Below, one piece after another: positions 7,549-19,212 of a stretch of 64,000 nucleotides of DNA (within the stretch, counting starts at the first letter, position 1; every line of letters starts with the position of its first letter). Under the pieces are notes generated by a model, which saw only the letters and a list, made by a program, of their open reading frames with translations, made no database searches and was not told the DNA's origin. A program made the position numbers and the translations under genes. Origin of the DNA: G963422445 sp963422445 (GTDB lineage Bacteria > Pseudomonadota > Alphaproteobacteria > Thalassobaculales > Thalassobaculaceae); contig OY729512.2 of NCBI GenBank assembly GCA_963422445.2, positions 3,658,001-3,722,000 on the forward strand, written 5' to 3'.

Positions 7549-7735
7549 GCATCGTCTGGCAAGTCGCAATTTCCCGCCGCAGGGGAAAGCTGAACGAGTT
7601 GATGCAGGGATGGATTGTCGAGCGGCGACGATGTGCGGGTGGGGGAGCGTCTGAGGGGCCCAGTGACGAAGAGATTCGGATTCCCCTGCGGATTGACGCT
7701 GGACCGGTGAGCGTCCGTCCGCTTGCGAACCTTGA

Positions 7736-9899
7736 CCCAAGTTGGCACTTTTCGTGTTTGTCCGGCGCTGATTTGGGCAGGTTCTTCCGGTTTGCACACT
7801 AGATATAGCGTTGGGACGAAGGGCGTGCCCCGACATTTGCGATTTCCGTCTTGAACCCTCTTTGTAGTGCCAGGAAATGGTATATTGATAAGGATTTTCC
7901 TTGACCCCACCACCAAAGCCGACATATCTGGACACGCCACGACCAAAGCGCGTCGGGCGCCATGTACATCAAGGCCACCAAGACCCACACCGACAAGGAC
8001 GGCAAGCCCGTCCGAAGCCACAGGCTGATGCTCTTCCAGCGCGTCGGCGACAGGGTGCGCCACAGGACGCTGCTCAATCTCGGCACCCACGATCCGATCC
8101 CGCGCGAGAGGTGGACGGAGGTCACCGAACGCGCCGCTGCGCTGCTCCACACCCGCCCGCCGCTGCTCCAAGCCGCGCCGGACGTGCAGGCCGCAGCCGA
8201 GGACATCGTCGCCAAGCTCAGGGCCAGGGGGGTCCGCACCGAAGCGACGCAGGAAGAGGCGCGCAAGCCCGACATCGCCACCGTCGACCTCGATACCCTG
8301 GAGCACGAGACCCCGCGCACGGTCGGCTGCGAGCGCCTGTGCCTCCAGGCCCTCGACGATCTCGGCTTCGCCGACATCCTCCACGACCTGGGCATCAAGG
8401 GCCGCGAAGGGCGCATCGCCAGCGCGCTGGTCGTCGCCAGGATGGTCCATCCCGCCAGCGAGCGGGAGACCAGCCGCTGGCTGCGCCGCGACAGTGCGAC
8501 CGCCGAACTTCTCGACCTGGAGGGCGACCGCAAGGCACTGCGGCGCAAGACGCTCTACCGCATCGGCGACCTCCTCTGGCGCCACCGCGCCGCCATCCAG
8601 CGGGAGCTGTTCAACCGTGAGCGCTCGCTGCTCGACATCCCCGACACCATCGCCTTCTACGATCTCACCAACCTTCACTATCACGGCCACACGCACGGCG
8701 AGCGTCCCCGCTTCGGGCGCTCCAGGCAGAAGCGCGACGACTGTCCGCTGATCACGCTGGCGCTGGCGCTCGACGGTGCAGGCTTCCCGCGCAGTTGCGA
8801 GATCCTGCCGGGCACCGTGAGCGAGCCGGGCACGCTGGAGGACGCGCTGGTCAGGCTCGAGGCGGTGTGCGGCGGCACGGCGCCCAAGCCCACGGTGGTC
8901 ATGGACGCGGGCATCGCCACCGAGGAGAACATCGCGTGGCTGGGCGAGCCGGGCTACGACTGGATCGCGGTCAGCCGGGGAGGCAAACCGCCGCCGCCCG
9001 AGGGCGGGCCCGAGGCGCTGCTGATCACCAGCGCGCACCACGAGGTGCGTGCCTGGCGCCTCGCAAGCGAGGACGGCGCGGCGCGGCTCTCTGTCGTCAG
9101 CAAGGGCAAGAAGAAGGCCGAGACCTCGATCCTCGGCCTGAGGAGGACCCGCTTCGAGGCGGCGCTGGAAAGGCTCCACAGCGGCCTCCCGGTCAAGGGC
9201 CGCCTCAAGCGCTACGACAAGGTGCTGGAGAGCGTCGGCCGCCTCAAGCAGCGCTTCTCCGCGGTCGCCAGGCCCTACGAGATCACGGTCGAGACGGCGG
9301 ACACCGGCCCCAACGCGTCTGCCGTTCGCGTCAAGCGCAGGCCGCTATACGACGAGGCCGATGAGGGCGCCGGCGCCGATGGGCTGCGCACCAGCCACAT
9401 CGACTGGGATATCGAGACGATCCTTCGGACGTACTGGCGCATCACCGACATCGAGGCCACCTTCCGCAGCCTGACATCCGAACTCGGCCTTCGCCCGATC
9501 TGGCACCAGCGCGACCGTCGCATCGCGGCCCACCTGCGGATCGCGGTGCTGGCCTATCACGCCGTGCATCTGATCCGTACCCGGCTGGCCGCGCGGGGCA
9601 TCCACAAGGGCTGGGCATCGGTCCGCGACGGTCCTGCGGACCTGGGTGCGGATCACCACGCGCCTGCGCCAGACCGACGCCACGTTGATCGTCAACCGCC
9701 AGGACACGCGCCCGGCCGCCGAGGGTGCCGAAATCTCCTCGGCAACGGGCGTGGAACCCGCCATCCACCGCATGAGGACCCGCCTGACGAGCTGACAGAA
9801 TCCAACAAAATGGAGTGCCATGTTGGAATCGGTCGAGAGGAATATCTCTTTAAATCAATGTGTTAAAAGATGATGTGAGCAGAAAAGTGCCAACTTGGG
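7736..9899 (+). mobile_element. IS1634-type element 1, flanked by TTGA
   Basis: This 2164-bp element is bounded by perfect 18-bp terminal inverted repeats (CCCAAGTTGGCACTTTTC at 7736-7753, complement at 9882-9899). A 4-bp direct repeat TTGA flanks it (7732-7735 and 9900-9903). It carries one transposase gene. Its insertion point lies inside the ORF downstream of ietS. Confidence 0.85.
7962..9795 (+). pseudogene. IS1634-family transposase with one late frameshift
   Basis: A transposase of about 610 residues starting MYIKATKTHTDKDGKPVRSH. DDE signatures are IAFYDLTNLHYHG (first Asp), TVVMDAGIATEENIAW (second Asp) and WRITDIEATFRSLTSELGL (Glu). At 9621-9630 an extra base breaks the frame: ASVRD should continue as TVLRTWVRITTRLRQTDATL and end at the TGA at 9793-9795. 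In the uncorrected frame it runs on to 9866 with unrelated sequence. The catalytic core lies before the frameshift, so partial activity is not excluded. Confidence 0.8.
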
Positions 9900-10730
9900 T
9901 TGAGGCGATCATGGAGTCCGTGTTCGCGGCAGACGAGGTCGAGGACGGCTGGATATACGCGCCGCCTCAGCAGACGCGCGATGTCATGAGCGGCGAGGTG
10001 AGGACCGGGCCGTACAGCGCTCGCGTGTTCGGCTTGTCCAAGACGCATGTGATCGAGCACGCCGCGGCTACCGGTGAGGACCATCTGGATTTCCACGTGT
10101 GGTCCCTGTCGTTCTTCCTCGGTACGCGGTTGAGCACGACTGACGCAGGTTTCCTTGACACACCCACGGTCAAGCGTGGAAGCTTTGTGGACTTCGTCCT
10201 ACTCGGGCCGGGTTTGGAGGAGGCGGTGGCGCTGACCGATCGCTTCTGGACGAAAAATCTTGGCCAACCGCGCGACGCAAAGCGGTTTGCATCAGCAATC
10301 CATGCCCTGTTCCTGGGCCAGTATCGGCAGGCGTTGCAGTTCGAGGAGTTCATCTATCTCTACGCGGCGCTGGATGCGTGCTTCGCACTGACGAGGGCGA
10401 CTACGGGTCGGAACGGTCCGCGCGCACACCCAGCGGATCAAGTGGACGTGCGAACAATTGGGTGTGGAGACGCCGGCGTGGGCCAAGAGCACCGGTAGGC
10501 ATGACACCGTGGTTTCGAGGCTTGGGAACAACGCACTGCACGAGGCCTTGTTCGTGGACGAGCCGCTCGGATTCGCCGTACAAGGGGCGGCACCGGCGAG
10601 AACCTGCCGCTGGAGATGACGGCTCTGGTGTGCCGATTGTTGGTGGCGCTGATCGGCGGAAACGACGTTCGATATCTCAAGTCGCCGGTGAACACGCGGC
10701 AACGGCAGGGCCTTCGTCTGGCGTAGAGCT

Positions 10731-12742
10731 GTTTGACTCGTCTTCTACCAGTTTGACTGGGATATTTGAGGATCGCTCCGGCAAAGGTTCAGTGAAATGA
10801 AGGCCTTGGCTCTGGTGAGGGCCGGAACTTTGAGAAACTGTAGTGCAATATTCGAGGTACGGCAGAGGCTGATATACAGGCATAGGTTGACTATTGATCC
10901 GGTTCTCCCGATCATGTCGTAGTGCGTACGATGGCCGCGCCATGTTCTGTCGCCTCAAGCCTGCCGGCAAATACAAGTACCTCCAGATCGTCGAGACCCA
11001 CCGCGAGGGCAACAAGGTCAAGCAAGCCGTCATCGCCACCATCGGAAGGCTCGACAAGCTCGCCCCTTCCGGAACCATCGACACGCTGGTGGCCTCCGCC
11101 GCCCGCTTCGCCGAGACCCTCATCGTCCTGTCCGCGCACGACGCAAAGGACGGGCCGGACGCAGAAGTCGTCGCCATCGGCCCCTCCCTGATCTTCGAGC
11201 GCCTGTGGCGCGAGAGCGGATGCCGCGAGGCGATACGCTCCCTGCTTGCCGGACGGACCTTCGGCTTCGATGTGGAGCGTGCCGTGGTCTTCACCGTCCT
11301 GCATCGCCTCATGATCTCCGGTTCGGACCGCAGCGCCCTGGAATGGCGGCGGAGCCAGAAAATAGACGGCGCGGGGGCGCTTGATCTGCACCAGCTCTAC
11401 CGGGCCATGGGCTGGCTCGGCGAGACGCTTGGCGACGATGAAGCCGGCGACCGCTTCGAGCGGCGCACCAAGGACTGGATCGAGGAGACCCTGTTCCATC
11501 GACGGCGCGACCTGTTCAGCGATCTCGATCTTGTGGTCTTCGATACCACATCGCTGTACTTCACTGGCGAGGGCGGCGAGAGCCTGGGCCAGTACGGCAA
11601 GAGCTAAGGACCGTCGCAGCGATGGCAAGCAGATGGTGTTGGGGATGGTGCTCGACGGCGACGGACTGCCGGTGTGCAGCGAGAGGTGGCCCGGCAACAC
11701 CGCCGACGTGACGACGCTGGACCTGGTGGCGGCACGCCTGCAGAAGCGCTTCGGGGTCCGCTCAGTGTGCCTTGTGGCCGACGCCGGGATGATCTCCGGT
11801 CGAGGCGCGGGGCTGGCCGTACATCCTCGGTGCCCGCCCGCGTCGGACGAAGGAGATCCGCGACACGGGTCTCGCTGACAGCTCAGCGTTCGAGACCATC
11901 GAGGTTGTCCGCCAGCGCCCGGATCCGATGGCCCTGGAGGTCAAGGACGTCACGGTTCCCCCGGGCAAGGATGGGGACGAGGCGCATCGCTATGTCGTGT
12001 GCCGCAATCCGGCCGAGGTGCGCAAGGACGCCGTGACGCGCGCGCAGATCCTGGCCAGCCTGGAGAACAAGCTGCACAAGAAGGGGCCCAAGAGCATCGT
12101 CCCCAACCGGGGCTTCAAGCGCGACCTGAAGATCGACAGGGGCTCGGTCGCGATCGATCACGACAAGGCACGCGACGAAGAACGCTTCGACGGCATCCGG
12201 GTGTTGAGCACCAATACCTCCCTGACGGCCGTGGACATCGCCCTGAGATACAAGCAGCGATGGATGGTGGAACAGGTGCTCCGAACCGCCAAGAGCCGGC
12301 TTGAGACCCGCCCGGTCTTCCACAAGACCGATGCCACGATCTGCGGCCATGTCTTCTGTTCGGTCCTCGCCCTGGTGCTGCAGAAGGAGCTTCAGCGCCG
12401 CATGGAAGACGCCGGCATCGTCCGAGTGGGCGGACCTGCTGCGTGACCTCGAGGCGTTGACGGAAACCCGCATCGAGCACCATGGCAAGAGCTTCGCGGT
12501 TCGCAGCAAGACGGTCGGCGTCGCCGGCCGGATTGCTCAGTGCATCGGCGTGCGTTTGCCCAACACCGTGCGACAGATCGCCACAGGGAAGGAGGATACC
12601 GCGACGACCGGCGCCTGAACCGTCCTCAAAATCCCCGCAACAGGCCAAGGCACCGAAATGTAGTGCCAAAACCTCCGTCGCGTCATCTAACCGACGAAAT
12701 CAACTTAGCTTTCCCAAAACCACTGTAGAAGATGAGTCAAAC
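10731..12742 (+). mobile_element. IS1634-type element 2, degraded
   Basis: The ends are recognised from similar inverted sequences, GTTTGACTCGTCTTCTACCAG at the left (10731) and the complement of GTTTGACTCATCTTCTACAG at the right (12742). The element is about 2.0 kb and contains one broken transposase gene. It begins five bases after the stop of the split gene downstream of ietS. A target duplication is not convincing. Confidence 0.6.
10942..12618 (+). pseudogene. IS1634-family transposase broken by at least three frameshifts
   Basis: It begins MFCRLKPAGKYKYLQIVETH with the usual REGNKVKQAVIATIGRLDKL. The first Asp motif is VVFDTTSLYFTGEGG. The frame is lost near 11600 (QYGKS then stop), resumes one frame over as KDRRSDGKQMVLGMVLDGDG and VCLVADAGMIS, shifts near 11800 to reach MALEVKDVTVPPGKDG, and shifts again near 12425 before ending at 12618. 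The Glu region is RWMVEQVLRTAKSRLETRPVFH. It cannot be functional. Confidence 0.75.
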
Positions 12743-12758
12743 GTAGTGCCAGAATCCC

Positions 12759-13230
12759 ATGCGGGCAGACAATTTAGCCCGCGATTGCAACACCTTAGAA
12801 CCCGCGCCCAAGCCAAAATGGCAAAGATGGGTGGAGGCCAATCTCGACGACATCCTGGACCGGATGAAGTCGGGCCGCTACTTCGCGCCGCCGGTGCGAC
12901 GCCACTACATCCCCAAGGCGGACGGCACGAAACGCCATCTCGGCATTCCAACGTTCGAAGACAAGGTGGCGCAGCGGGCAATCCTGATGCTGCTGGATCC
13001 GATCTACGAGGTGGACTTTCTGCCGTGCTCGTACGGTTTCCGGCCCAAGCGGTCGGCTCACGATGCCTTGGACGCGCTACGCAAGGGCATCATCGAGCAG
13101 CGCCAACGGTGGGTGATCGACGCGGATTTGAAATCCTGCTTCGATTCGATCTCGCACACTCACCTGCGCTCATTTCTCGACCTGCGGATCAAGGACGGCG
13201 TCGTAAGGCGCATGTTGGCGCAGGCCTTCC
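12759..13230 (+). pseudogene. group II intron reverse transcriptase, 5' fragment
   Basis: From about residue 20 the frame matches RT domains 0-3 of group II intron-encoded proteins: RYFAPPVRRHYIPKADGTK, LGIPTFEDKVAQRAILML, DFLPCSYGFRPKRSAHDAL and VIDADLKSCFDSISHTHL. The last contains the first catalytic Asp of the RT. It breaks off after VVRRMLAQ near 13225, where IS1634-type sequence begins. The continuation (LKAGVLEEGTVHRPVAGTPQ) lies 6.1 kb away at 19323. The true N-terminus is missing; IS1634 element 2 abuts upstream. Confidence 0.75.
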
Positions 13231-13399
13231 ACCCGAGTTTGACATTTGCTCCTGCATGTCTGCACGGAACAGGCGGCGGTGGTACCGAAAATCAAGGCGT
13301 TGCGGAGGTCATCGCTAGATATCGGCTGAAACTTGATAGATACATGCATAGTGGGAGGAGTGCTTGTGAGACGTGTAGGGTGCGCGCATCATTATATAC

Positions 13400-15077
13400 A
13401 TGTACCTGCGCCAGTCCAACCAAGAGCGCGCCGACGGCTCCGTGCTGAGCCATCTCCAGATTGCCGAGAACGTCTGGGACCCTATCAAAAAGCGCTCGCG
13501 CGTTCGCATCCTCCATAACTGTGGACGCAGCGACGACCCCAAGGCCACCGAACGGCTTCGCCGCCTCGCGCGCAGCATCCTCAAACGCTGCTCGCCCGAA
13601 GAGCTCGTCGCCGACGACCCGTCGTTGCGCGTGGTCGACACTTGGCCCTACGGCGACGTCTATGTCCTGGAACATTTGTGGCGGCGGGTCGGACTGCCTG
13701 AGCTCATCAGCGAGCTTCTCGACAACCGCAAGTTCGAGTTCTGCGTCGAGCGCGCACTCTTCGCCATGGTCGCCAATCGCGCCTGTGCGCCGTCGTCGAA
13801 GCTTGTACTGCCACGAGCAGTGGCTGGCCGAGGACGTGCGCATCGAGGGGGGCGAAGCATTGGAGCTGCATCACCTGTACCGCGCGATGGACTTCCTCGA
13901 GGCGCACAAGAAGGCGTTGGAAGAGGGGCTGTACTTCCACATGGCGGACTTGCTCAACCTCGACGTGGAGGTGGTGTTCTATGACACCACGTCGTTGCAC
14001 TTCGAGATTGATGAGGAAGACACCGGTGTCGGCGAGGACGACGAGGTCAGGGGCTCGCAGGCAGCGGGTGCGAAGACCTATCGGGCGGTGCGAAAGCGCG
14101 GGAAGTCGAAGAACGGGCGTGGGGATGTGCCGCAAGTGATGGTCGGGCTCGCGGTGACCCGCGACGGCTTTCCGGTCCGGCACTGGGTGTTCCCCGGCAA
14201 CACCGTAGACGTGACCACGGTGGCGAAGGTCAAGGCGGACCTGAGGGGCTGGCGGTTGAATCGGTGTGTGTTCGTCGGCGATGCGGGGGTGGTGTTTGCG
14301 GAGAATCTACGCACCCTGGCCCGTGGGGCGGGCGCTACATCGTGCATGCCGGTGCATCGCGGCGGCGAGGTGGACACCGAGGTGGTCAGCCGCCGCGGGC
14401 GCTATCGCGAGGTCGCGGAGAACCTTCAGGTCAAGGAGGTGGTGGTCGGCGAGGGCGAGCGGCGCCGGCGCTATGTGGTGTGTTTCAATCCTCGCGAGGC
14501 CGAGCGCCAGTACACTCATCGCGCCCAGGTGCTGACGGAGCTGGCGACGGTGCGCGAGTGCTCCGGTGGCGAGCACAGCAAGCGGGTGTGCGAGCTGCGC
14601 GCCAGTGGCCGCTACGGGCGCTACATCCGGTTGACCGCCACCGCACGCCTGGTCATCGACCGGGCCAAGGTCAAGGCGGCCGAACGCATGGACGGGAAGT
14701 TCGTCGTGCATAGCAACGACGACACGCTCAGTGCCGAGGACATGGCGCTGGGATACAAGCAACTCCAACGTGTCGAGCAGGCCTGGCGGCAGCTCAAAAG
14801 CGGACTGCGTCTGCGTCCGGTCTATCACCGGGCCGCGCACCGCATCCACGCCCATATCGCGTTGACGGTGAACGCGTTGTTGCTCGAGCGCATCGCCGAG
14901 CATGCTTGCGCGGATACGTGGCGCAACATCCGCGACGATCTGAAGGGCATACAACTTGCGCAATTGATCGGGTCGAATGGGACACTATGGCAGGTGACAG
15001 AACCCCGTCCAAGCGCATCTAAGAGACTGAAATCACTTCAAATTAGTCCTCCCCTGCCGATTCTGAAGCTCACCTGA
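13400..15077 (+). pseudogene. IS1634-family transposase (element 3) with one frameshift
   Basis: It begins MYLRQSNQERADGSVLSHLQ, a typical IS1634-family start. One extra base near 13806 breaks ACAPSSKL from YCHEQWLAEDVRIEGGEAL. The downstream frame then runs to 15077 with VVFYDTTSLHFEIDEED (first Asp), CVFVGDAGVVFAENL (second Asp) and LQRVEQAWRQLKSGLRLRP (Glu). The element has been inserted into the group II intron ORF. Its approximate left edge is 13225-13245 and its right edge, carried past the nested IS630 block, is near 19310. Both edges show a weak TTTGACA match in inverted orientation. Confidence 0.75.
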
Positions 15078-15112
15078 ACGTCTACTGGATTGATTCCAAA
15101 ATTTAAAACCCT

Positions 15113-16609
15113 GAACCTCTTGCAAAATTCCTGTCCCCAGGGTCCGGTGAGCCCGGATCGGTCGGTTGCTTCCGGTCACCTCTGCACCTGGAGGTCGGAA
15201 TCCATGGATTCGCGGTGTCTCATCAGAGATAATGAGAACAAACAGGGACCTTTGTGGACATCGGGACACGCCTCTCCGGGCCACTCTCTTCGAGAGGGCC
15301 GCGAAGGGTCGGCATGCGTTGTCGGAGCCGCGCTATGGGACGGCGAGACGTATCAACTGGTCAGCCGCCAGGGCCAGGATGCCGAACATGAGATGGCAGG
15401 CGACCTTGGAATATCCACGGACGCGGACATGGCGCCCGCCACACTCATCCTTGAGGCGGGCGTTGGTCCTCTCGACACCGGACCGGATCCGGAACCGCAC
15501 GGTCTCGGGATCGACATGGCCTATTGCACGCCGGGCCCGGGCCTCTCGGTCTCGCTCCTCCTTGAGTCCTTGTCCCGGCGCGGATTGACATCGATGATCG
15601 GCACATGGCCAAGCCGTTCGCTCATCTGGTAGATCTCCCTGGCATCATAGGCCGCGTCCATGAGATCGTAGAGATTGGTCACACGCCCGGCGGTCATCAT
15701 CGCCAGCGGGATCGCGACCGGGCTGTCATGGACGGATGCCGAGGTGAGGACGGTACTCAGCGGCACCCCGCAGTCTGCTGTGTCGATATGCAGCTTGTAA
15801 CCGCGCCAAGCCTCCAGGACCCCCTTGGCATTCTTCTTTGCCCCGTGATCACAGACCTTCGGCAGCGCGTCAAGCATCTCATCGAGATCCATCCCGTTCG
15901 CTTGCCGTTCGAGACGCCCAGGCTCCTTCGTCCTCTCCGCGCCCTTGCGGGGCCGGCCGCGCTTGCGGTTCGGCGTCCCGGCCTTCGGCTTCGGGACCGG
16001 CGTCTCCCGGGCCTCGATGGCCGTCGAGTCCCTCGACACGTGGCCGATGAGCGTGTCGCCCAGTGTCTCTGCGACCAGAGCCGCGTGCATCCTCTCCGGA
16101 AGACGGGACTGCGAAAATTCGGCAAACGCCCGCGAAAACGTCGCTTCACTCGGGATCTCCGAGACACGCGACCAGCCGCACAGCCGGCGCAACGTCGGGT
16201 CCACCTTGAGCCTGTCGATCAGGTGGCGGGTCGTCGGCAGACCCCACACCGCCTTGGCGATGAAGCCACGGGCCAGCGCCTGGCGATCCTCCCGGGGCCG
16301 ACCCGGACCGGTCCACACCTCATCGACGAAGCCCTCCACCTTGACGAGATCGAGAGCTGTCACGAAACGCTTGTGCGTCTCGAGGAGAGGACCGACCGCC
16401 TCGGCCAACGCAGGGAAAAGTTCTCCTTGAAATCGGTGCCAGAGATCGGATAGGGTCGAGCCAAGGGTCATCGGGGTCACCTCCTCGGTATCTTGTTGTT
16501 GCGGAAACACAACATACCACGAGGTGGCCCCGAAACCCAGGCCCTCGACAACAAAATCAGCCTCGAGAAGGCAAAAAACCGGTCGGGCCGGCAATTTTGC
16601 AAGAAGCTC
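15113..16609 (-). mobile_element. 1.5-kb IS5-type element, copy 2 of 4
   Basis: 1497 bp with a CCCT direct repeat at 15109-15112 and 16610-16613. It is inserted 28 bp inside the left end of IS630 element A. Same ends as copy 1; it is one base shorter because of the deletion in its transposase gene. Confidence 0.85.
15333..16471 (-). pseudogene. IS5-type transposase, frameshifted late
   Basis: Nearly identical to the transposase at 1009-2148 and starting at the same SD-preceded ATG (MTLGSTLSDL). One G is missing near 15567, so NPRRDKD continues as SRRSETERPG instead of LKEERDREARARRAIGHV. The catalytic Glu region (VERTNARLKDE) is therefore lost from the protein. Confidence 0.8.
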
Positions 16610-16613
16610 CCCT

Positions 16614-17662
16614 CTTTTTCTTGCGGCGATGATGGTATCGGGATCGGCGGTCCAGACGAAGGGCTTGGCTTCTGTGGTGTTGTGTTCGTCGATGACGTGG
16701 CGGATGGCGTCCTGGAGTTCGCGTACGGAGCGGCAGACGCCGTATTTGAGATGGCGTCGTGTCAGCTTGGCGAAGACGCCTTCGAGCGCGTTCAGCCACG
16801 CGCTCGAGGTGGGGGTGACGTGGAAGGTCCAGCGCGGATGGCGTGCGAGCCAGACCCGGACGTCCTTGTGCTTGTGAGTGGCGTCGTTGTCGAGGATGGC
16901 ATGGACCGGGACGCCGGCGGGTATCGTGCGCGCGATGCGGTTGATGCATCTCGGGAACTCCTGGTGGCGATGCCGACTGGCGTGCTGGCCGATGACCGTG
17001 CCGTCGAGCACGGTCAGGGCGGCAAACAGCGTCGTCGTGCCGTTGCGCTTGTCATCATGTGTCATGGTGGTGCCGCGGTCTTTCTTCAGAGACAGGCCGG
17101 GCTGTGTGCGGTCGCGGGCCTGACTGTGCGACATGTCATCGATCGACAGCACGACCGCGTGAGCCGGCGGCGCAACGTAGAGGCCGACGATGTCGGTCAG
17201 CTTCTCGACGAAGGCAGGATCGTTCGAAAGCGTGAACGGCCGCCAGCGATGCGGCATCAGGCCATGCCTGCCAGACCGCCCAGATCCTCGAAGCGGCAAC
17301 CCCCACAGCCTTCGCCATCGCCCGCAGCGTCCAGTGGGTCGCCGCGTGAGGCGGCGAGGTGTGGGTCAACCTTACGATCTTCGCCACCGGCTCAGGAGCC
17401 AGAGGCGTCTTGCCCGGCGGGCGCGTCTTGTCCCGCAGAAGTCCGTCCACACCGTCTTCCATAGAAGCGGTCCTGCCAGCGCCAGACACTGTTCTTCGCC
17501 TTGCCGGTCTCTCTCATGATGGCCATCCTGCCAGCCCGTCGTCGCTCAGAAGACCGATGCGCGCCCGCCAGACGTGCTTCTGCGGGCTCTTCGGGTCCGG
17601 GACAACCGTTTCAAGGCGACGCCGGTCGCCCGAAGTGAGCGTGAATGAAACACCAGGGCGTA
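16614..17662 (-). pseudogene. IS630-family transposase of element A, decayed
   Basis: Pieces in several minus-strand frames: PGVSFTLTSGDRRRLETVVP and KHVWRARIGLLSDDGLA at the start, then DGLLRDKTRPPGKTPLAPEP, AATHWTLRAMAKAVGVAASR, VVLSIDDMSHSQARDRTQPG (first Asp), VPVHAILDNDATHKHKDVRV (second Asp) and TSSAWLNALEGVFAKLTRRH (Glu). The last part (KPFVWTADPDTIIAARKRG) is cut by IS5-type copy 2. The frame is lost between the HTH part and the catalytic part. Confidence 0.75.
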
Positions 17663-17714
17663 TCTTGCAGACCTCCGTGATCGACAAATCAGAAGAACAT
17701 AATAATGGATATAT

Positions 17715-19212
17715 GAGCTTCTTGCAAAATTGCCGGCCCGACCGGTTTTTTGCCTTGTCGAGGCTGATTTTGTTGTCGAGGGCCTGGGTTTCGGGGCCAC
17801 CTCGTGGTCTGTTGTGTTTTTACAATAACAAGATACCGAGGAGGTGCCCCCGATGACCCTTGGCTCGACCCTATCCGATCTCTGGCACCGATTTCAAGGG
17901 GACCTTTTCCCTGCGTTGGCCGAGGCGGTCGGTCCTCTCCTGGAGACGCACAAGCGTTTCGTGACAGCTCTCGATCTCGTCAAGATGGAGGGCTTCGTCG
18001 ATGGGGTGTGAACCGGTCCGGGTCGGCCCCGGGAGGATCGCCGGGCGCTGGCCCGTGGCTCCATCGCCAAGGCGGTGTGGGATCTGCCGACGACCCGCCA
18101 CCTGATCGACAGGCTCAAGGTGGACCCGATGTTGCGCCGACTGTGCGGCTGGTCGCGTGTCGCGAAGATCCCGAGTGAAGCGACGTTTTCGCGGGCGTTT
18201 GCCGAATTTTCGCAATCCCGTCTTCCGGAGAGGATGCACGCGGCTCTGGTTGCAGAGACACTGGGCGACGCGCTCATCGGCCACGTGTCGCGGGACTCGA
18301 CGGCCATCGAGGCCCGGGAGACGCCGGCCCCGACGCCGAAGGCCAGGACGCCGAACCGCAAGCGCGGCCGGCCCCGCAAGGGCGAGGAGAGGACGAAGGA
18401 GCCTGGGCGTCTCGAACAGCAAGCGAACGGGATGGATCTCGATGAGAGGCTCGACGCGCTGCCGAAGGTCTGCGATCACGGGGCAAAGAAGACTGCCAAG
18501 GGGGTCATGGAGGCCTGGTGCGGTGACAAGCTGCCTATCGACACAGCAGACTGCGGGGTGCCGCTGAGGACCGTTCTCACCTCGGCATCCGTCCATGACA
18601 GCCAGGTCGCGATCCCGCTGGCGATGATGACCGCCGGGCGTGTGACCAATCTCTACGATCTCATGGACGCGGCCTATGATGCCAGGGAGATCTACCAGAT
18701 GAGCGAACGGCTTGGCCATGTGCCGATCATCGATGTCAATCCGCGCCGGGACAAGGATCTCAAGGAGGAGCGAGACCGGGAGGCCCGGGCCCGGCGTGCA
18801 ATAGGCCATGTCGATCCCGAGACCGTGCGGTTCCGGATCCGGTCCGGTGTCGAGAGGACCAACGCCCGCCTCAAGGATGAGTGTGGCGGGCGCCATGTCC
18901 GCGTCCGTGGACATTCCAGGGTCGCCTGCCATCTCATGGTCGGCATCCTGGCCCTGGCGGCTGACCAGTTGATACGTCTCGCCGTCCCATAGCGCGGCTC
19001 CGACAACGCATGCCGACCCTTCGCGGCCCTCTCGAAGAGAGTGGCCCGGAGAGGCGTGTCCCGATGTCCGCAAAGGTCCCTGTTTGGTCTCATCATCTCT
19101 GATGAGACACCGCGAATCCATGGAGTCCGACCTCCAGGTGCAGAGGTGACCGGAAGCAACCGACCGATCCGGGCTCACCGGACCCTGGGGACAGGAATTT
19201 TGCAAGAGGTTC
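17715..19212 (+). mobile_element. 1.5-kb IS5-type element, copy 3 of 4
   Basis: 1498 bp, opposite in orientation to copy 2, with an ATAT direct repeat at 17711-17714 and 19213-19216. It is inserted 22 bp inside the right end of IS630 element A. Confidence 0.85.
17853..18992 (+). pseudogene. IS5-type transposase with a nonsense codon
   Basis: Full-length frame of 380 codons except for TGA at 18009-18011 (codon 53), where the other copies have TGG (Trp). The motif GYKLHID of copies 1 and 2 reads GDKLPID here, as in copy 4, so two conserved positions are also changed. Copies 3 and 4 form one sub-lineage, copies 1 and 2 another. Confidence 0.8.

Larger units (their letters stand above)
7602..10726 (+). 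pseudogene. unknown gene downstream of ietS, split by an IS1634 element and frameshifted
   Basis: The 5' piece is 7602-7735 (from MQGWIVERRR to VSVRPLANL) and the 3' piece starts at 9902. Removing the element and one TTGA duplication joins ANL directly to EAIMESVFAADEVEDGWIYAP in frame, so this was one gene of about 320 codons. The 3' piece then shifts frame near 10425 (to RIKWTCEQLGVETPAWAK) and near 10585 (to NLPLEMTALVCRLLVALIGG), ending at a TAG at 10724-10726. It starts 54 bp after ietS on the same strand, so it may have been a third operon member. I do not recognise the family. The helical C-terminal half with R-L-G-N-N-A-L-H-E recalls the RxN...H motif of HEPN domains, which is only a suggestion. 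Confidence 0.6.

Noticed and set aside
7479..9179. 566-codon minus-strand frame over the IS1634 transposase
   Set aside because: Antisense shadow in high-GC DNA that crosses the IS end into ietS; no family resemblance.
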